Shown here: piece by piece, positions 1-7,649 of the stretch | Layout: every line of letters starts with the position of its first letter | Position numbering within the stretch: the first letter of the stretch is position 1 | From: Desulfobacterales bacterium | GTDB taxonomy: Bacteria > Desulfobacterota > Desulfobacteria > Desulfobacterales > Desulfobacteraceae | Direction of reading: 5' to 3' | Length of the DNA: 8,465 nucleotides | Assembly (NCBI GenBank): GCA_022361095.1 | Contig: JAKSBO010000063.1 | Coordinates: 1 to 8,465 of the forward strand | The notes under the pieces: model-generated | Told to the model about the DNA's origin: nothing | The model's database searches: none | What the model saw: only the letters and a program-made list of their open reading frames with translations | Translations under genes and position numbers: made by a program

Positions 1-1192
1 AAGCCCTAAGGGCCTTTTCAAAATTTTTGCTGGAAAAAATAGAAACCACAGGAAAATCCGGCCGAATAAGCCCTTTTGCCGCATTTTGGATGGCCGTGTG
101 AATCTGCTCCAGGGGAAGACCGAATACATAGGAGGCCCCAATCAACGCCCCCATGCTGTTGCCGCCGAGCAGATCAATTGGAATGCCTTTTTCCTCAAAC
201 GCCTTTAATGCCCCCAGGTGGGCAAAGCCCCGGGCACCACCGCCCCCCAGCACAACCCCAACAGCTTTACCCACCAAAAACCGGGCAATCCGCAGGTAAT
301 CGGATAAATCATCCAAACTTGCCGGGTATACACGCTCCACATCTCTTAGTACCTGCCACGCCAGTTTATCCTCACAATGGCTTGTTTTTTCAGGATGAAG
401 AACGATGAGGTGCTTTCGCATCAGTTGAACACCGGGTTCACTTGCCAGCTCAGCCTCCACCCTGGACCGCTTTTTTTCAGATCCCGATTGTGCAACAAAC
501 AAAATCTGATCGGCGTAAGCAATAACTTCGGACATCAATCCTGCATCAAATGCCGTGGCATGATAGATCAAAAAATCGTTTTCCGCTTCCATGCGGTCAA
601 TATTATAGTTTTGTTCCACATTGCCGCCTTCCAGTACAACATGCAGGGCCTTACCCAGAACAGAGAATGCCCGGGTCAAATTATGCGACACCCTGCCGGC
701 ATCCACCCCGTCTGAAAGCGGGATAACAATAAACGCGTGGGCTCGTTTCTGTTTTTTTACCCGGCGGGAATGGCGCAAATGATTATATATGGCCTGGGAA
801 AAGACCCGATTCATGTCCAAGGGAAAGCGGTGCAGTAATTGCTCAAAATCTTGTTTTGAAAGTATCCCGAGAACGGAATTTCTTAATGCGGTAATATCGG
901 CAGTCCTGGGCTGATCCAGTATGACGCCCAGTTCGCCGACAATTTCACCCGGCAGAATCTCATTATACAACATCAGATTGCCGTCCGTGTCCTTCCGGGT
1001 GACCCTCAACCGGCCGGAAACCAGAATAAACATCGACTGTTCATGCGCACCTTCAACAATAACATGGGTACCGGCAGCCACCTCCTTGATCTGAAGGCGG
1101 TCAACCAGTTCATTTAAAATCGTATCTGAAAGTTGCCGGAATTCCACGCCGGATTTCAGCAATGGGACAATCTGATCTTTATAATTCTTCAT
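1..1192 (-). CDS. Patatin-like phospholipase with N-terminal cNMP-binding domain (3' end cut by window)
   Basis: Probable serine lipid acyl hydrolase of the bacterial NTE/patatin type. The visible 397 residues start at ATG 1192-1190, preceded by AGAGG (1198-1202) at 5-nt spacing. Residues about 15-130 form a cyclic-nucleotide-binding fold, with the phosphate-cassette-like stretch GELGVILDQPRTADI (Glu87, Arg96). Residues about 150-300 resemble the linker found between these domains in family members. The patatin domain follows: the oxyanion-hole glycine loop GGGGARG is at 316-322 and the nucleophile elbow GNSMG has Ser346. The catalytic Asp (DG[GA]) should lie beyond the left edge and cannot be checked. 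The domain order matches the family's cNMP-patatin architecture, which suggests lipase activity gated by nucleotide binding or by an inactive regulatory relative. It is transcribed divergently from the synthetase operon. A functional link through membrane lipids is possible but only inferred. Confidence 0.9.
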   Translation of the reverse strand, partial: MKNYKDQIVPLLKSGVEFRQLSDTILNELVDRLQIKEVAAGTHVIVEGAHEQSMFILVSGRLRVTRKDTDGNLMLYNEILPGEIVGELGVILDQPRTADITALRNSVLGILSKQDFEQLLHRFPLDMNRVFSQAIYNHLRHSRRVKKQKRAHAFIVIPLSDGVDAGRVSHNLTRAFSVLGKALHVVLEGGNVEQNYNIDRMEAENDFLIYHATAFDAGLMSEVIAYADQILFVAQSGSEKKRSRVEAELASEPGVQLMRKHLIVLHPEKTSHCEDKLAWQVLRDVERVYPASLDDLSDYLRIARFLVGKAVGVVLGGGGARGFAHLGALKAFEEKGIPIDLLGGNSMGALIGASYVFGLPLEQIHTAIQNAAKGLIRPDFPVVSIFSSKNFEKALRA

Positions 1193-1270
1193 TTCAACCT
1201 CTAAAAGTATGGATCCGCAGATACTGCCACGCCGGGCAAAACACTTTTTTGCGAAATAATCGACGATCAG

Positions 1271-1300
1271 TTGACGACGTACTCCCTGTTATCGTAGAAT
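1271..1300 (+). promoter_or_regulatory. Candidate sigma-70 promoter for the 1471-7620 operon
   Basis: TTGACG (1271-1276) and TAGAAT (1295-1300) each match the -35 and -10 consensus at 5 of 6 positions, with an 18-nt spacer. Transcription would begin near 1307, giving a leader of about 165 nt before the flippase-like gene. It is the best plus-strand promoter match seen in the intergenic region, judged by eye only. Confidence 0.45.
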
Positions 1301-1350
1301 TCGCTTTAAGATTTCAGGAAAGCCCACTTTTAGAAAGGGCCTTCGATCTT

Positions 1351-1372
1351 TTTTACGGGCAATGCCGTAAAA
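1351..1372. repeat. Perfect inverted repeat, 8-bp arms, 6-nt loop
   Basis: TTTTACGG (1351-1358) and CCGTAAAA (1365-1372) flank the loop GCAATG. The repeat lies between the divergent genes, about 50 nt downstream of the candidate promoter and 98 nt before the flippase-like start. It could be a dyad operator or an RNA stem-loop in the leader. On the plus strand no T-run follows it, so it does not look like a terminator for that direction. On the minus strand it is upstream of the patatin gene. Confidence 0.5.
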
Positions 1373-1470
1373 CGGTTCCAGAATACGAAAAACGCTGCGG
1401 ATTGTATCATACATTTAAACAAAGATGAACCAGGGCATTTTTAATTCCTCACATGGGGATATGACAGATA

Positions 1471-2526
1471 ATGCGGGAAAATCCATTTCATAAAAAAGGC
1501 AGACTCAAAAAAACAGCCATTGCCTGGATCTGGCCTGTTATGTTGTCAGGATTCATCCTCTATGCCTTTTTGCGACACGATTTTCCAGCAATGACAAACG
1601 GATTTCAACACATTGCCTGGCCCCTAATGGGTGTGTCCGTTGGATTTAACATCTTCATTTTATACTTCCGTGTTTATAAATGGGCTATTCTTTTCAAGCC
1701 CATGAACCGTAGATTTAAATACTTCAACATGTGCCTTTCCCTCTTTGCCGGCGGACTTGTCAACATGGTTATCCCGGCAAGGGCAGGCGGCCTGGTTCAG
1801 GCCTTTCTCATCGGAAAAAAAGAGAACGAGAGTTTTTTTACAGCCTTTGGGACCGTTGCCCTGGTCAGGATATTTGACAGCATCATGCTTATTTTTCTCG
1901 GTATTTTAATTTTGCTGATACGAAACACTCCCCAGACAGGGGATGCATACTTTAAATCCATTTTGGAAACCGCCGGAACGTCCGGTATTTTTTTAGCACT
2001 CCTTGTCATGATTTTGTTTGTGTTCACGAAAAACCCAACAAACCAGGACAAATTAATACACCTATTGCTTGTGCCTGTGCCTGACCGGTTCAAGCCTGGG
2101 ACACAAAATGCCGTCAGCCGTTTCCGCCAGGGATTGATATGCCTTAACTTTGCCGGGTATGTCTGTTTGGGGCTATTGTTAAGCCTTCTTTTCTGGTTAT
2201 TATGCGGGATAAACGTATTTATTCTGCTCAGGGCCCTGGGTATTGAACTTGGGGGAATGTTGCCCTCTTTTTTAATCCTTCTGGCCCAGGCCTTTTCCAT
2301 GGGCATTCCGGCACCGGCCAATATAGGCCCGTATCATGCGGCCACGGTAACCGTCCTCTCTTTTTACGGTGTGCCTGCCCAATCTGCGCTCTATGCAGCC
2401 ATTGTCATGCACGGAGCCATGTTTATTTCAAATACGTTTCCAGGACTATTTTATCTATGGTTGGATAAGACACCGATATTTGCGATGCTCAAAGGACTCA
2501 AAAATGTCAACCAAAACTTGCGATAA
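1471..2526 (+). CDS. Flippase-like integral membrane protein (lysylphosphatidylglycerol synthase TM / UPF0104 family)
   Basis: Polytopic inner-membrane protein of 351 residues, of the family named for the N-terminal flippase part of MprF. Members are thought to move or handle lipid-linked substrates, but most are uncharacterised. A basic N-terminus precedes about eight hydrophobic segments, near residues 16-34, 48-67, 84-104, 124-148, 166-186, 222-254, 262-280 and 303-330. The first family motif is present as IPARAGGLVQAFLIGKK from residue 101, and the second as IPAPANIGPYHAATV from residue 279. Both differ from the usual forms: Gly107 and Gln110 replace the common Glu and Arg, and His289 replaces the common Glu. 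An upstream in-frame stop at 1462 makes ATG 1471 the first possible ATG start. A modest GGGGA (1455-1459) lies 11 nt upstream. The 3' end overlaps the synthetase by 23 nt. It may export or flip the synthetase's lipid-like product, which is inference. Confidence 0.8.
   Translation: MRENPFHKKGRLKKTAIAWIWPVMLSGFILYAFLRHDFPAMTNGFQHIAWPLMGVSVGFNIFILYFRVYKWAILFKPMNRRFKYFNMCLSLFAGGLVNMVIPARAGGLVQAFLIGKKENESFFTAFGTVALVRIFDSIMLIFLGILILLIRNTPQTGDAYFKSILETAGTSGIFLALLVMILFVFTKNPTNQDKLIHLLLVPVPDRFKPGTQNAVSRFRQGLICLNFAGYVCLGLLLSLLFWLLCGINVFILLRALGIELGGMLPSFLILLAQAFSMGIPAPANIGPYHAATVTVLSFYGVPAQSALYAAIVMHGAMFISNTFPGLFYLWLDKTPIFAMLKGLKNVNQNLR
2492..2496 (+). promoter_or_regulatory. Shine-Dalgarno AAGGA that fixes the synthetase start
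   Basis: AAGGA lies inside the end of the flippase-like gene, 7 nt before ATG 2504. It supports that start over an in-frame ATG at 2369. The 45 extra residues from 2369 would only be an out-of-frame reading of the flippase-like gene. Confidence 0.8.
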
Positions 2527-5500
2527 TCTCTATCCCCTCTCCCTGATTCAAAAAGATATCTGGCTCTCCCAGATGATCCATAATGAGATTCCACTCTATA
2601 ATATTGGCGGCAATGTCAAAATCAACGGCTATATTGACGTTAACGTTTTCATTGAAGCCCACTATATAATGTCCCAACAGAATGACGCTTTCAGAATGGT
2701 GTTTCACAAGGGAGATACCCTGCCCTGTTTTGGTTTTTCCGATGCTGCCGGGGAAATGGTCTTAAAAGATTTTTCAAACCATGCAGATCCTGATAAATCG
2801 GCTATGCAGTGGTGGGAAAAAGAGTTCTGCAAACCCTTTGAAATTTACAATGCCCAATTGTCCAGGTATTTTCTTCTGAAAACATCTGAAAAGAGCTTTT
2901 ATTATGCGGTGTGCGCCCATCACCTGACAATGGACGGATACTGTTTTGCCCTTCTCCACCAACGACTGATTGAAAACTATAACGCACTCATAAAGGGTTC
3001 CGGAAAGACCGGCGGCAAACCATCCTATGTTGATTTTCTTTCAGATGATTTAGCATACAGGTCATCCGATGCGTTCAGGCAGGCAAACGCGTATTGGTCT
3101 AAAAAATTTGAAACCATTCCAAGGCCGGTTATTCCGCGCCGGTACGCAGCAGAGTACGAAAAAAGCGCAACCCCCAGCGCCTTTTCCCATATCCGGCTCA
3201 GCCCTGATTTCTACTATCAGTTGATCAAATATTCAAAACAGCGCCAGGGAAATGTTTTTTTTCTCATGGCTGCGGTTTTGTATACCTATTTTCTGCGGAC
3301 CACTGATATCAGGCAGTTTGTTTTTTCCATACCCTTGCTCAACCGGCCGACACTTGAATTCATGGATACCATGGGACCGTTTGTCAATGTGGTTCCGGTC
3401 TGCCTTGATTTTGGGCTGGATATTGATATTCAAACCTTTTTTGAACTGCTGAAGGCCGAATTAAAAGAGTCCTTTCCACACCAGCGGTTTCCCATAGGAG
3501 AAATCAACCGGGCCGCAAAACTCAAAAAGACCGGACGGGATCAGCTTTTTGATGTGAGTCTCTCCTATGAAAAATTCGACTACAGCGTTATGGATTATAA
3601 CGGGACCGGATGTGAGGTCAATACCATGCATAGCGGCTGGGAACAGACCCCTTTGACCCTGGCCATAAAAGAGTATCAGAAAAAGACAGGCGTAAAACTC
3701 GAATTTTACTACAACCTGGCCGCATACAAACCCGATGAGATCGAATTTTTAATGGAACGGGTGCGGTACATGCTGGAACAACTTTTAGACAAACCGGACA
3801 CCCCTTTAAATCAACTAAACATCCTGCCGGCCAGGGAATCGAAAAAACTGCTGGAGGCATTCAACCGCCAAAGCCGAAGCAGCCCGGACCCATGTGAAAC
3901 CATTTGCCGAAAAATCGCCCAGGCAGCCGGGGCCTATCCGGACCATGCCGCCGTTCAACTGGGCAGCCGGAAAATCTCCTATGGGAATCTAAGCGAAAAA
4001 TCCGACCGCCTGGCCTCCTATCTGAGCCCTTTGCTTGAAAAGCCTGAAACCATTGTTGGTGTCTATGTCGACAGATCCATTGAAATGGTGGTGGGCATCC
4101 TCGCCATACTCAAGGCAGGGGGTGCCTACGTGCCCCTGGACCCGGATTATCCCCCAAAACGAACGCAATTCATGATTGAGGACTCCGGAACGTCAATCAT
4201 TTTAACCTTGAATAAATTTTCATCAAGGCTTGCCGGAAACACAACATGCGACCTTATTGTTTTTGATGATTTCCCCTATGAAACCCAGGTTGCCGAACGA
4301 GCCCAAGCGCCCCTGAAAGCCCACCACCTGGCCTATGTGATTTACACCTCAGGCACAACCGGCCGGCCCAAAGGGGTCATGTGCACCCATGGCGGGCTTA
4401 TCAACCTTGTGGCCGCCCAGAATAAAATATTTGACATTTGCCATGGCAGCAGGGTCCTGCAATTTGCCTCACTAAACTTTGACGCCTCGGTTTCAGAAAT
4501 GTTTACCGCCCTTTCGGCCGGCGCAACCCTGGTTCTGGCGGAAAAAGAGAATTTAATGCCGGGCCCCCCGCTGCTCTCCACCCTTGAAAAACAAACCATC
4601 ACCCATGTGACACTGCCCCCGTCCGCCCTTGCCGTTATGGACCCTGTGCCGCTGCCCGGCCTTGCCACCCTGGTTACCGCAGGAGAACCCTGCCCGTCAC
4701 GGCTCTTTAAGAAATGGGGAAACGGTCGCCGGTTTATCAACGCATACGGCCCCACCGAAGCCACGGTCTGTGCCTCCGCCTGCATTTGCACTGATGAAGA
4801 CGCTGACCGGCTTCCCATAGGCCGCCCCATTGACAATACAAGCCTCCATGTCCTGAACAAAGATCTTGAACCGGTACCCATTGGGGTACCCGGACAATTG
4901 TATATCGGCGGTGCCGGTGTCGCCCGGGGGTACCTGAACCGGCCCGAACTTACCCGGGAAAAATTTATTGACAATCCGTTCAAAGACCTTTCAGGGCATG
5001 AAAGGCTATACCGAACCGGGGACATGGTTCGTTTTTTAACCGATTCCACCCTGGTATTTATGGGCCGGTATGACCACCAGGTCAAAATCAGGGGATTCAG
5101 AATCGAGCCCGAAGAGATTGAAAAGGTGATTTCAGGCCACCCCCGAATATCCCAGGTTGTTGTAATCCCCAAAACAAATCCGTCATCGCAAAGATCCCTT
5201 GTTGCATTTTTCTCAGGCCTTAAAGGTGCAACAGGCAACTGCCTTGCCCGGGAGATCAGACAATTTGCCGAAAAAAACCTGCCCGGCTACATGATCCCGT
5301 CCGGATTCATCCCCATAGACGAAATGCCCTATACGCCAAGTGGCAAAATAGACCGGCGGCTGTTGGAAAGTATGGATATTCAGACCATCCGCCCCCAAAC
5401 CGCCAAACATCTTCCGGCCAATGAAACCGAAGAAAAGCTGATTGCCCTTTTTTCCCAAATCATGCATGGGGATGCCCTATCCTTAGAGCCCCATGACGAC

Positions 5501-6388
5501 TTTTTCAAATCCGGCATGGATTCCCTTGCCGCAGTAAGGTTTATCAATATCCTGGAAAAAACGTTCAACCACCGGCTGCGCTTTTCCGAACTGATGGACA
5601 ACTGCACCCCCCACACCCTGGCAAACCTGGTGTCCGGCCCCACAGGCTTAACCCGCCGCCAAACGATTGTTCCCATTACAGAAAGCGGCACCAAACCGCC
5701 TTTCTTTTGTATCACCGCAGGCTTTGGGGATATAATCAAGCTGCGCCAGTTGTCCCATCACCTTGGAAATGATCAGCCCTTTTTCATGGTCCAGCCCAAT
5801 GATGACGGTCCGGCAATGGGTGCAACCCCTCTGGCCCAGCAGTATGCAGCCCATATTTTGGACAAAAGCCCCAGCGGCCCGTACAGGCTTGGCGGCTACA
5901 GTGCAGGCGGATTGATGGCTTATGAAACCGCCCGTCTGCTCAAAGAACAGGGCCATGAGGTGGAAATTCTAGCATTGATCGGGGCACCGCGCAGCTATAA
6001 TCAACTTGCCCGCCTTGTGAACAAAAAGATCAGATCCATCATGTTACGGCTGCTGCCGGACTATGAAAAAAAGGGCGTTTCAAACAGTATAGAGATCCTG
6101 AGAGCTGTTTTCCTTGACAAAGGACTCCAATATCATTTGGCGGCTTTGGCGGGATACCGCCCCGGGGCTTACAAGGGGAAAATTGATTATTTCCAGGGCA
6201 AGTGGGCGATATCCAGATTTTCGGGTACCCACAGGATCTGGAGCAGACATGCAAAGGGCCCCTTTGAACTGCACATGCTCCCCGGCAACCATGACAGTTT
6301 CATGAAGGCACCCCATGTGGCCAAACTGGCCGGCAGACTCAGGCAATGCCTTGCCGGCCCCGACCCCAACAAAGGCAAAGACAAATGA
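2504..6388 (+). CDS. Single-module nonribosomal peptide synthetase, C-A-T-TE
   Basis: Cytosolic synthetase of 1294 residues that should activate one amino acid, join it to an acyl or aryl donor and release the product. The condensation domain (about 7-440) has HHLTMDG at 139-145 with catalytic His140. The adenylation domain (about 455-960) has YTSGTTGRPKG (614-624), FDASVSEMF (659-667), NAYGPTE (746-752), YRTGD and catalytic Lys948 in PSGK. Aligned by eye to GrsA, the pocket reads D660, A661, S664, T703, V724, A726, A747, V755, C756, K948. This is an aromatic pocket with Ser in place of the Phe-type Trp, so tyrosine-like. The carrier domain holds phosphopantetheine site Ser1007 in a variant SGMDS core. 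The thioesterase has GYSAG (Ser1133) and GNHDS (His1263), but Gly1160 sits where the triad Asp is expected. The domain order equals EntF, so the donor probably comes from a separate carrier protein. No partner module is in the window. The stop overlaps the glycosyltransferase start. Confidence 0.95.
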   Translation: MSTKTCDNLYPLSLIQKDIWLSQMIHNEIPLYNIGGNVKINGYIDVNVFIEAHYIMSQQNDAFRMVFHKGDTLPCFGFSDAAGEMVLKDFSNHADPDKSAMQWWEKEFCKPFEIYNAQLSRYFLLKTSEKSFYYAVCAHHLTMDGYCFALLHQRLIENYNALIKGSGKTGGKPSYVDFLSDDLAYRSSDAFRQANAYWSKKFETIPRPVIPRRYAAEYEKSATPSAFSHIRLSPDFYYQLIKYSKQRQGNVFFLMAAVLYTYFLRTTDIRQFVFSIPLLNRPTLEFMDTMGPFVNVVPVCLDFGLDIDIQTFFELLKAELKESFPHQRFPIGEINRAAKLKKTGRDQLFDVSLSYEKFDYSVMDYNGTGCEVNTMHSGWEQTPLTLAIKEYQKKTGVKLEFYYNLAAYKPDEIEFLMERVRYMLEQLLDKPDTPLNQLNILPARESKKLLEAFNRQSRSSPDPCETICRKIAQAAGAYPDHAAVQLGSRKISYGNLSEKSDRLASYLSPLLEKPETIVGVYVDRSIEMVVGILAILKAGGAYVPLDPDYPPKRTQFMIEDSGTSIILTLNKFSSRLAGNTTCDLIVFDDFPYETQVAERAQAPLKAHHLAYVIYTSGTTGRPKGVMCTHGGLINLVAAQNKIFDICHGSRVLQFASLNFDASVSEMFTALSAGATLVLAEKENLMPGPPLLSTLEKQTITHVTLPPSALAVMDPVPLPGLATLVTAGEPCPSRLFKKWGNGRRFINAYGPTEATVCASACICTDEDADRLPIGRPIDNTSLHVLNKDLEPVPIGVPGQLYIGGAGVARGYLNRPELTREKFIDNPFKDLSGHERLYRTGDMVRFLTDSTLVFMGRYDHQVKIRGFRIEPEEIEKVISGHPRISQVVVIPKTNPSSQRSLVAFFSGLKGATGNCLAREIRQFAEKNLPGYMIPSGFIPIDEMPYTPSGKIDRRLLESMDIQTIRPQTAKHLPANETEEKLIALFSQIMHGDALSLEPHDDFFKSGMDSLAAVRFINILEKTFNHRLRFSELMDNCTPHTLANLVSGPTGLTRRQTIVPITESGTKPPFFCITAGFGDIIKLRQLSHHLGNDQPFFMVQPNDDGPAMGATPLAQQYAAHILDKSPSGPYRLGGYSAGGLMAYETARLLKEQGHEVEILALIGAPRSYNQLARLVNKKIRSIMLRLLPDYEKKGVSNSIEILRAVFLDKGLQYHLAALAGYRPGAYKGKIDYFQGKWAISRFSGTHRIWSRHAKGPFELHMLPGNHDSFMKAPHVAKLAGRLRQCLAGPDPNKGKDK

Positions 6389-7620
6389 ATATTACAATTG
6401 TGGCCTTGGGCTCCAGTGGAGATGCCTATCCTTCCATCGCCCTTGGGCTTGGATTAAAAAAGGCCGGATGCAGGGTATGCCTTGCGGCCAACCCGGTTTT
6501 TGAAGCTGATGCCCTGAAGCGGGGCATCAATTTTTCTCCCATACAAACCATGCTACGGCAATCTTTAGCAGACACCCCCAACAGCATCAAACCGTCCAAA
6601 CCACTGAACCCTTTGCGGTTTTTGAGATCTAAAAAAAAGCATATCGTACCGATTCTGGAGCAGATCGTCACAGATATCCGCCATGCCTGCCGGGATGCGG
6701 ATTTGATTCTTTACAACATGCTGGGCCTGCCGGCCCATCATTTTGCCAAGCAGACCGGCATCAAAGCATTTCCCCTTTGCCTTCAGCCCCTGGGACGGAC
6801 CAATGAATTTCCAAGCCCTGTGATTTCCTCAAATATCCATATTCCCAAAATGCTTAATGCAGCAAGCTACAGGGTGGTTGAAAAATGCATGGCTCTTTTT
6901 TTAAACAACAGCGATCAGTTAAAAGGCAAAGCCTCTTTCCAGGAATTTTTCCAGGAGGTATACTCTGAAAACATCCCCGTTTTCCATGGTTTCAGCGCCT
7001 GCATTCTTCCAAAACCGTCCGACTGGTCAGACAATATGCATATCACCGGTTACTGGTTTCTGGATCCCCCCCGGGACTGGTCTGCCCCCAAAAGCCTGCA
7101 AAGATTTCTCAGCCGGGGTTCGGCACCGGTATGTGTCGGGTTTGGCTCCATGAATGATCCGGATATCAACATTACCATTAAAAAAACCGTGCAGGGAATC
7201 CTTCAGGCCGGCCACCGGGTGATTCTTTTAACGGGCTGGAGCGAAGAAAACCCCGGCGAACCGGACAACCCCGATATTTACGTGGCAAAAAACATCCCCC
7301 ATTCCTGGCTTTTTCCCAGGGTCTGCGCCGTGGTCCACCATGGCGGTGCCGGCACCACGGGGGCTGCCCTCAGGGCAGGCATACCATCAATTATCATCCC
7401 GTTCTTTTTTGACCAGGGATTCTGGGCCGACAGGCTTGAAAAATTAGGGGCAGGACCGCCGCGCCTGTCCAAAAAAGCGTTAACGCCCCAAATCGTGACA
7501 TCCTGCATCGAAAAAATATTAGACGATAAAATCATGCAGCACAGACTTGAAGATCTCAGCTTTAAGCTGAAGGCGGAAAACGGCGTTAAAAATACGGTAA
7601 ATCTTTTGTTAAATAATTGA
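6385..7620 (+). CDS. GT-B glycosyltransferase, UGT/MGT-like (GT1/GT28 N-terminal type)
   Basis: Predicted cytosolic nucleotide-sugar-dependent glycosyltransferase of 411 residues, a usual length for the family. The N-terminal half opens with MNITIVALGSSGDAYP. Asp13 falls where the catalytic base lies in GtfA/GtfB-type enzymes (GxRGDxxP). The C-terminal half carries the donor-binding signature VVHHGGAGTTGAALRAG from residue 316 and the acidic pair Asp343-Gln344 in PFFFDQGFWADRL, resembling sterol, macrolide and glycopeptide glycosyltransferases. The start at 6385 is favoured because its ATGA overlaps the synthetase stop and AAAGG lies 9 nt upstream. An earlier in-frame ATG at 6346 would add 13 low-complexity residues encoded within the synthetase gene. 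Coupling to the synthetase implies that it glycosylates the synthetase product, perhaps on a phenol or carboxyl group. The sugar and acceptor are unknown. Confidence 0.88.
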   Translation: MNITIVALGSSGDAYPSIALGLGLKKAGCRVCLAANPVFEADALKRGINFSPIQTMLRQSLADTPNSIKPSKPLNPLRFLRSKKKHIVPILEQIVTDIRHACRDADLILYNMLGLPAHHFAKQTGIKAFPLCLQPLGRTNEFPSPVISSNIHIPKMLNAASYRVVEKCMALFLNNSDQLKGKASFQEFFQEVYSENIPVFHGFSACILPKPSDWSDNMHITGYWFLDPPRDWSAPKSLQRFLSRGSAPVCVGFGSMNDPDINITIKKTVQGILQAGHRVILLTGWSEENPGEPDNPDIYVAKNIPHSWLFPRVCAVVHHGGAGTTGAALRAGIPSIIIPFFFDQGFWADRLEKLGAGPPRLSKKALTPQIVTSCIEKILDDKIMQHRLEDLSFKLKAENGVKNTVNLLLNN

Positions 7621-7643
7621 CTGCTTTCGCCGTTTCGTATAAG
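7617..7643 (+). promoter_or_regulatory. Weak candidate promoter for the CZB receptor gene
   Basis: TTGACT (7617-7622) overlaps the glycosyltransferase stop, and TATAAG (7638-7643) follows after a 15-nt spacer. Both hexamers are near consensus but the spacer is short. Transcription from here would give a leader of about 80 nt that includes the possible Shine-Dalgarno-masking element. No convincing terminator was found between the two genes, so read-through from the operon is also possible. Confidence 0.25.
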
Positions 7644-7649
7644 GTGTTT

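Noticed and set aside
76..715. Two plus-strand open frames near the left edge
   Set aside because: They are antisense to the patatin gene, whose motifs GGGGARG and GNSMG fix the real frame.
1162..1428. 88-residue plus-strand open frame in the divergent intergenic region
   Set aside because: It begins inside the patatin gene on the opposite strand without a ribosome-binding site, spans the predicted promoter and dyad, and resembles no family I know.
1425..1493. Possible 22-residue upstream open frame overlapping the flippase-like start
   Set aside because: It has no clear Shine-Dalgarno and no attenuator-like codon run, so chance is the simpler explanation.
2369..2503. Longer N-terminus for the synthetase
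   Set aside because: This stretch is the flippase-like gene read in another frame, and AAGGA points to ATG 2504.
4870..4892. Inverted repeat built from two GGTACC sites
   Set aside because: It lies inside the conserved adenylation coding sequence and arises from two self-palindromic hexamers encoding Val-Pro twice.
4342..5238. 298-residue minus-strand open frame inside the adenylation domain
   Set aside because: It is the antisense shadow of clear adenylation motifs, and its own translation shows no recognisable domain.
7576..7635. AACGGCG...CGCCGTT pairing across the end of the glycosyltransferase gene, considered as a terminator
   Set aside because: The loop is about 45 nt and no T-run follows the second arm.
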